Source of the DNA: Altererythrobacter sp. CAU 1644
Lineage (GTDB): Bacteria > Pseudomonadota > Alphaproteobacteria > Sphingomonadales > Sphingomonadaceae
Direction: 5' to 3'
Length of the DNA: 64,000 nucleotides
NCBI RefSeq assembly: GCF_029623755.1
Contig: NZ_CP121106.1
Coordinates: 1,065,001-1,129,000, forward strand
Below the pieces are notes generated by a model. The model did no database searches. It was not told the origin of the DNA and saw only the letters and a list, made by a program, of their open reading frames with translations. Positions 60,031-64,000 of the stretch are shown in pieces; the stretch's first letter is position 1, and each line of letters begins with the position of its first letter. The translations under genes and the position numbers were made by a program.

Positions 60031-61260
60031 ATGACGAATGCAGATGTCGTGATCGTGGGGACCGGCCATGGCGGCGCGCAGGCGGCAATCGCCCTGCGCC
60101 AGCAAGGCCACGAGGAGTCGATCCTGATGGTGGGACGCGACAGCGAGCCGCCGTACGAGCGCCCGCCGCTCTCCAAGGAATACCTCGCAGGCGACAAGCC
60201 ATTCGAGCGGATCATGATCCGCCCGCCGCAATTCTGGGCCGATAAGAATATCGATCTGCGCCTGGGCGAAGCGGTGGTCGAAGTCGATCCCGAGGCACAC
60301 GAAGTCGTGCTCTCCGGCGGCGACCGTATCGGTTATCGCAAGCTGATCTGGGCCGGCGGCGGCGATCCGCGCCGGCTCTCGTGTCCGGGCGCCACCCTCA
60401 AGGGCGTCCATGCGGTGCGCGACAAGCGTGACGTCGACGCGATCATGGCTGCGCTCGAAGGCGGGGCGAACAAGGCCGTCGTGATCGGCGGCGGCTATAT
60501 CGGGCTCGAGGCGGCGGCGGTGCTGCGCAAGCTCGATTGCGACGTGACCCTGCTCGAAGCATTGCCCCGCGTCCTGGCCCGCGTCGCCGGCGAGGAGCTG
60601 TCCGAGTTCTACCAGCAGGAGCATCGCAATCACGGCGTCGACCTGCGGCTCGAAACCCTCGTCGAGGCGATCGAGGGCGACGATGGTCGGGTAACCGGGG
60701 TCAAGATCGAGAATGGCGAAACGATTGCCTGCGATTTCGTGATCGTCGGGATCGGGATCGTGCCCGCAGTCGCCCCGCTGATCGCGGCGGGCGCGGCAGG
60801 CTCCAACGGCGTCGACGTCGATTTCTACTGCCGCACGACGCTCGACGATATCTACGCGATCGGCGACTGCGCGGCGCATGTGAACCCCTTTGCCGACCAG
60901 GCGGTGATCCGGCTTGAATCAGTCCAGAATGCCAACGACATGGCGAACACTGTCGCGCGCGCGATCACGGGGGAGAAGGAGCCCTATCACGCGCTCCCGT
61001 GGTTCTGGTCGAACCAATACGACCTCAAGCTGCAGACGGCAGGCCTGAACCTCGACTACGACCAGACAGTGCTGCGGGGGGATCCCGCCGAGCGCAAATT
61101 TACCGTGGTGTACCTCAAGGAAGGGCGGCCCATCGCCTTCGACTGTGTCAACACGATCAAGGACTATGTCCAAGGGCGCAAGCTGCTCGAGAGCGGCGTC
61201 GGCGCGATCGATCCCGAACTGCTCGCCAATACCGAGATCCCGCTGAAGGAAATGGTCTAG
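60031..61260 (+). CDS. Ferredoxin reductase-type FAD/NAD(P) oxidoreductase
   Basis: A 409-residue flavoprotein of the putidaredoxin/rubredoxin reductase group. [13 protein letters not shown] near 7-19 binds [17 protein letters not shown] near 39-52 is the family signature, [14 protein letters not shown] near 150-163 binds NAD(P)H, and [13 protein letters not shown] near 278-290 closes the FAD site. It could feed electrons to a ferredoxin serving the P450 of this window, but no ferredoxin is adjacent and the link is an inference. The frame before 60031 runs into the terminator, so the ATG is preferred. Confidence 0.92.
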   Translation: MTNADVVIVGTGHGGAQAAIALRQQGHEESILMVGRDSEPPYERPPLSKEYLAGDKPFERIMIRPPQFWADKNIDLRLGEAVVEVDPEAHEVVLSGGDRIGYRKLIWAGGGDPRRLSCPGATLKGVHAVRDKRDVDAIMAALEGGANKAVVIGGGYIGLEAAAVLRKLDCDVTLLEALPRVLARVAGEELSEFYQQEHRNHGVDLRLETLVEAIEGDDGRVTGVKIENGETIACDFVIVGIGIVPAVAPLIAAGAAGSNGVDVDFYCRTTLDDIYAIGDCAAHVNPFADQAVIRLESVQNANDMANTVARAITGEKEPYHALPWFWSNQYDLKLQTAGLNLDYDQTVLRGDPAERKFTVVYLKEGRPIAFDCVNTIKDYVQGRKLLESGVGAIDPELLANTEIPLKEMV

Positions 61261-62297
61261 AGGCGGGCGATCGCCCAGCTGGCCGCGTCGGCCACGACCG
61301 GGTCTGAATCGTCCAGCAATAAGGCAACTGGTTCCTTCAACTGCGGATCGCCGCTGTTTCCGGCGGCATAGAGGCAATTGCGGACGAAGCGATCACGCCC
61401 GATCCGCTTGATCGGCGAGCCCGAGAACAGCGCCCTGAACCCCGCGTCGTCGAGCACAAGCAGGTCTTCGAGCCGCGGCGCGACGAGCTCCGCGCGCGGC
61501 AGGAAATCGCGGTGCCTATGCGCCGCTGCGGCAAACTTGTTCCACGGGCAGACCGCCAGGCAATCGTCACAGCCGTAGATCCGGTTGCCGAGGGCCGCCC
61601 GGAACTCCTCTGGGATCGGTCCCTTGTGCTCGATCGTGAGATAGGAAATGCAGCGCCGCGCATCGAGCCGATAGGGTGCGGGAAAGGCATCCGTCGGGCA
61701 GGCGCGCTGGCAAGCATTGCAGGAACCGCAACGGTCACTATGCGGCCGGTCGACCTCGAACCCGATGGTGGTGTAGATCGCCCCCAGGAACAGCCAGCTG
61801 CCGTGCTCGCGGCTGACGAGATTGGTGTGCTTCCCCTGCCACCCAATTCCGGCCGCCTCGCCGAGCGGCTTTTCCATCACCGGCGCGGTATCGACGAAAA
61901 CCTTGAGCTCGCTGTCAGGCGCGCGCTCGATCAGCCAGCGCGCCAGCACCTTGAGCCGTTTCTTGACCGTGTCGTGATAGTCCTTCCCCTGCGCATAGAC
62001 CGAGATCCGCGCGCGATCCGGGTGCCGCTCGAGCGCCAGCGGGTCCTTTTCGGGCGCATAGCTCATGCCTAGGGCGATGACGGATTTCGCCTCGGGCCAT
62101 AGACCCTGCGGCGAGCGGCGCTGCGCCGCGCGCGCCTCCATCCATTCCATGGAACCGTGGCTGCCTTCCCCCAGCCATTCCTCCAGCCGCTGTGCCCGCA
62201 GCGAGTCTTCCGAAGCGGGAGCAAAGCCGATGGCAACGAAGCCCTGGCGCCTTGCCTCGGCGACAAGCTCCTCGCGCAGATCAGAAATTGCCTCCAT
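61257..62297 (-). CDS. queG: Epoxyqueuosine reductase
   Basis: A 346-residue cobalamin/iron-sulfur enzyme for the last step of queuosine synthesis in tRNA. Two 4Fe-4S motifs are visible, [12 protein letters not shown] (about 190-201) and [11 protein letters not shown] (about 240-250); the catalytic-type [10 protein letters not shown] lies near 136-145. A C-terminal HEAT-like segment is present. ATG 62297 is favoured over GTG 62306. Its stop overlaps that of the FAD reductase in one CTAG. Confidence 0.95.
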   Translation of the reverse strand: MEAISDLREELVAEARRQGFVAIGFAPASEDSLRAQRLEEWLGEGSHGSMEWMEARAAQRRSPQGLWPEAKSVIALGMSYAPEKDPLALERHPDRARISVYAQGKDYHDTVKKRLKVLARWLIERAPDSELKVFVDTAPVMEKPLGEAAGIGWQGKHTNLVSREHGSWLFLGAIYTTIGFEVDRPHSDRCGSCNACQRACPTDAFPAPYRLDARRCISYLTIEHKGPIPEEFRAALGNRIYGCDDCLAVCPWNKFAAAAHRHRDFLPRAELVAPRLEDLLVLDDAGFRALFSGSPIKRIGRDRFVRNCLYAAGNSGDPQLKEPVALLLDDSDPVVADAASWAIARL

Positions 62298-62350
62298 GTT
62301 AACCACGCTTGGGGTTGCTCCCGTTTAGTCCTCAAAGTTAACTGGGCGGA

Positions 62351-63346
62351 ATGGATATGGCGGTAGGCGATCAGACAGGGGCTAGCAATCGGCTGCATCG
62401 GGACAGTCGCAGCCTCGCCATCGAGGCCCGCGGCCTCGTCAAACGTTTCGACGGCACGCTGGCGGTCGATGGCGTTGATATCTCGGTGCCCGAGGGCGCG
62501 ATCTATGGCATCCTCGGCCCCAATGGTGCAGGCAAGACCACCACGCTGCGCATGCTGCTGGGCATTATCGATCCCGACGAAGGTGTCCGCCGCGTGTTCG
62601 GCCACGACCGTCCGCACGATATCGCCCGCCTGATCGGTTATCTGCCCGAGGAACGCGGCCTTTATCCCGCGATGAAAGCGATCGAGGCGATCGCCTTCAT
62701 GGGGGCATTGCGCGGGCTGCCGCTCGCCGAAGGGCGCCAGCGCGGCCTCGAACTGCTCGCACGGCACGATCTTTCCCACGCCGCCGACCGCACGATCCGC
62801 CAACTTTCCAAGGGCATGGCGCAGACGGTCCAGCTCCTTGGCACGCTGGTTCACCGTCCGAAGCTGGTCGTGCTCGACGAGCCCTTCAGCGGCCTCGATG
62901 CGATCAACCAGGGCAAGCTGGAGCGGATGATCCGCACGCTCGCCGACGATGGTACAACGGTGATCTTCTCGACCCATGTCATCCATCACGCAGAGCGGCT
63001 GTGCGAAGGCGTAGCGATCATTGCCGGGGGCAAGGTGCCCTATGCCGGATCGGTCGAAGCTGCGCGCGACCGCATCCCGGCGCAGGTCAGGCTCGAGACC
63101 CGTGCACGCGAAGGAGCGTGGATGGCAGCGCTGCCCGACGACGCGCGCCGCGAAGGTGATTTCTTCTATTTCTCATTGCCCGAAACCGGGATCGAGCCGC
63201 TGTTGCGACAACTTATCGAGGGCGATGCGGGAATTCTCTCGCTGTCGATCGAGCGCGCCGGACTGCATGACGCCTTCGTCCATATCGCGGGCGAAGCTGC
63301 GGCTCGCGCGCTCGAGGCCGACACACAGGCGGAGTTGAACCAATGA
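62351..63346 (+). CDS. ABC transporter ATP-binding protein (NatA-like)
   Basis: A 331-residue ATPase. Walker A GPNGAGKTT (about 57-65), signature QLSKGMAQ (LSKGM instead of LSGGM) near 156 and Walker B LVVLDEPFSGLD near 173-184, then a DUF4162-like C-terminal domain. It pairs with the downstream permease through an ATGA overlap and fits sodium/antibiotic-type exporters (NatAB). A second ATG at 62357 is an alternative start. Confidence 0.92.
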   Translation: MDMAVGDQTGASNRLHRDSRSLAIEARGLVKRFDGTLAVDGVDISVPEGAIYGILGPNGAGKTTTLRMLLGIIDPDEGVRRVFGHDRPHDIARLIGYLPEERGLYPAMKAIEAIAFMGALRGLPLAEGRQRGLELLARHDLSHAADRTIRQLSKGMAQTVQLLGTLVHRPKLVVLDEPFSGLDAINQGKLERMIRTLADDGTTVIFSTHVIHHAERLCEGVAIIAGGKVPYAGSVEAARDRIPAQVRLETRAREGAWMAALPDDARREGDFFYFSLPETGIEPLLRQLIEGDAGILSLSIERAGLHDAFVHIAGEAAARALEADTQAELNQ

Positions 63347-64000
63347 CCGACGCCTGGACCGACAACGCCCGCCTTTCCGCGCTGCAAGCCGCCTGGGTTG
63401 TGGCTCGGCGCGATTTCGTCGCGGTGCTGTTTAGCCGCGCCTTTTTCTTCTTCCTGCTCGGCCCGCTGTTCCCGGTGTTCGTGGGCGGGCTTGCCGGGGG
63501 CATCGGCAGCCAGGTCCAGAAAGAGACCTTCGTCTTTGAAATCGGCCTTGCGATGGATGAAGCCGACAGCGCGGCGATGATCGCAGCGCAGAACGAACTC
63601 GTCAGCCAGGTTGGCGGCCAGCTCCCCAAGCTCGTGCCGATCGGCGAGGAGGCGCAGGACCCCGAATTCGACGCCAAGTCCTACCTCCAGCAGAAACGAC
63701 GCAGCTTCGCGGCAATCGTCAGTGGAACGCTCGAGGCCCCGGTCATCGTCGGTACGGAAGGGCAGATCAAGCGCTGGGAAGGCCCGGTCCGACTGATTGC
63801 CGCGGCAGCCGCGCGGACGGCGCCGACCCTTTTCCCCACTGTTGAACGGGAAGTGGTGGCAACCAGCGCCTCTGCCCAGCGGGGTGACCGGATCCGCACT
63901 GCGCAGGCGGCGCAGATGCTGCTGTTCCTGCTGACCATGCTGTTGGCGGGCATGGTGCTTTCGAACCTCGTCGAGGAGAAGGCCAACAAGATTATCGAGA
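63343..64000 (+). CDS. ABC transporter permease (NatB-like), 5' part
   Basis: The frame runs past the window end; 219 codons are visible. A first membrane helix (AFFFFLLGPLFPVFVGGLAGG, about residues 33-53) is followed by a large extracytoplasmic domain and a second helix near 200 (MLLFLLTMLLAGMVLSNLVEEKANK). The EEKANKIIE end is typical of NatB/ABC-2 permeases. It overlaps the ATPase gene by ATGA and forms the exporter with it. Confidence 0.88.
   Translation, partial: MTDAWTDNARLSALQAAWVVARRDFVAVLFSRAFFFFLLGPLFPVFVGGLAGGIGSQVQKETFVFEIGLAMDEADSAAMIAAQNELVSQVGGQLPKLVPIGEEAQDPEFDAKSYLQQKRRSFAAIVSGTLEAPVIVGTEGQIKRWEGPVRLIAAAAARTAPTLFPTVEREVVATSASAQRGDRIRTAQAAQMLLFLLTMLLAGMVLSNLVEEKANKIIE

Overview
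The window comes from a GC-rich alphaproteobacterium, most likely an Erythrobacteraceae/Sphingomonadales member. The basis is gene content and order: DUF3576-leuS-lptE-holA, an RNase D-like gene followed by lptC-lptA, exosortase-A-type polysaccharide genes, a giant NAD-glutamate dehydrogenase, and PHB genes. The genus is an inference. No rRNA, tRNA, CRISPR array, transposase or prophage gene was seen. The DNA is ordinary chromosome with one plausible transferred locus, the MmeI-like restriction-modification gene.

Layout. 1-5 kb: 3' end of a PHB depolymerase, an EamA exporter, a DUF4126 membrane protein, and a coupled maoC-thiolase-carboxymuconolactone decarboxylase operon with a palindromic candidate operator upstream. 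5-11 kb: a membrane sulfatase/phosphotransferase, overlapped tail-to-tail by an exosortase-A-associated O-antigen ligase, then a small coupled membrane protein, a divergent glycosyltransferase and an acidic membrane protein. 11-17 kb: gltB-gltD (GOGAT). 17-21 kb: OprB-type porin, class A acid phosphatase, DksA-like protein, uracil-DNA glycosylase. 21-28.6 kb: RNase D-like protein, lptC, lptA, a sugar-phosphate transferase, and the DUF3576-leuS-lptE-holA operon. 28.6-33.6 kb: an exported protein with a beta-barrel-like C-terminus, phaB, a ribbon-helix-helix protein, a small membrane protein, murA and galU. 33.6-41 kb: MmeI-like R-M enzyme, coupled CoA-ligase/P450 pair, M23 peptidase. 40-47 kb: glnE-bcp-DUF455 operon, M28 lipoprotein peptidase, agmatine deiminase. 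47-50.7 kb: thrS with a long leader, and a divergent three-gene module of two membrane proteins and an XRE regulator. 50.7-64 kb: phoD, alpha/beta hydrolase, TPR protein, luciferase-like oxidoreductase, NAD-glutamate dehydrogenase, ferredoxin-reductase-type flavoprotein, queG, and an ABC exporter cut by the window end.

Themes. Glutamate/nitrogen metabolism is strongly represented (gltBD, glnE, NAD-GDH). Envelope and polysaccharide building is second (lptC/A/E, murA, galU, polyprenyl-phosphate sugar transferase, O-antigen ligase, GT4). Fatty-acid or terpenoid-type CoA catabolism and PHB turnover form a third.

Most notable signal: upstream of thrS the minus strand carries a well-formed sigma70-like promoter whose predicted start falls on or beside the AUG of a tiny reading frame with eight consecutive threonine codons, followed by mutually exclusive hairpins. 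This looks like a ribosome-stalling attenuator controlling threonyl-tRNA synthetase. Next to it, the divergent XRE/membrane-protein operon has its own palindrome and three copies of a 9-bp repeat.
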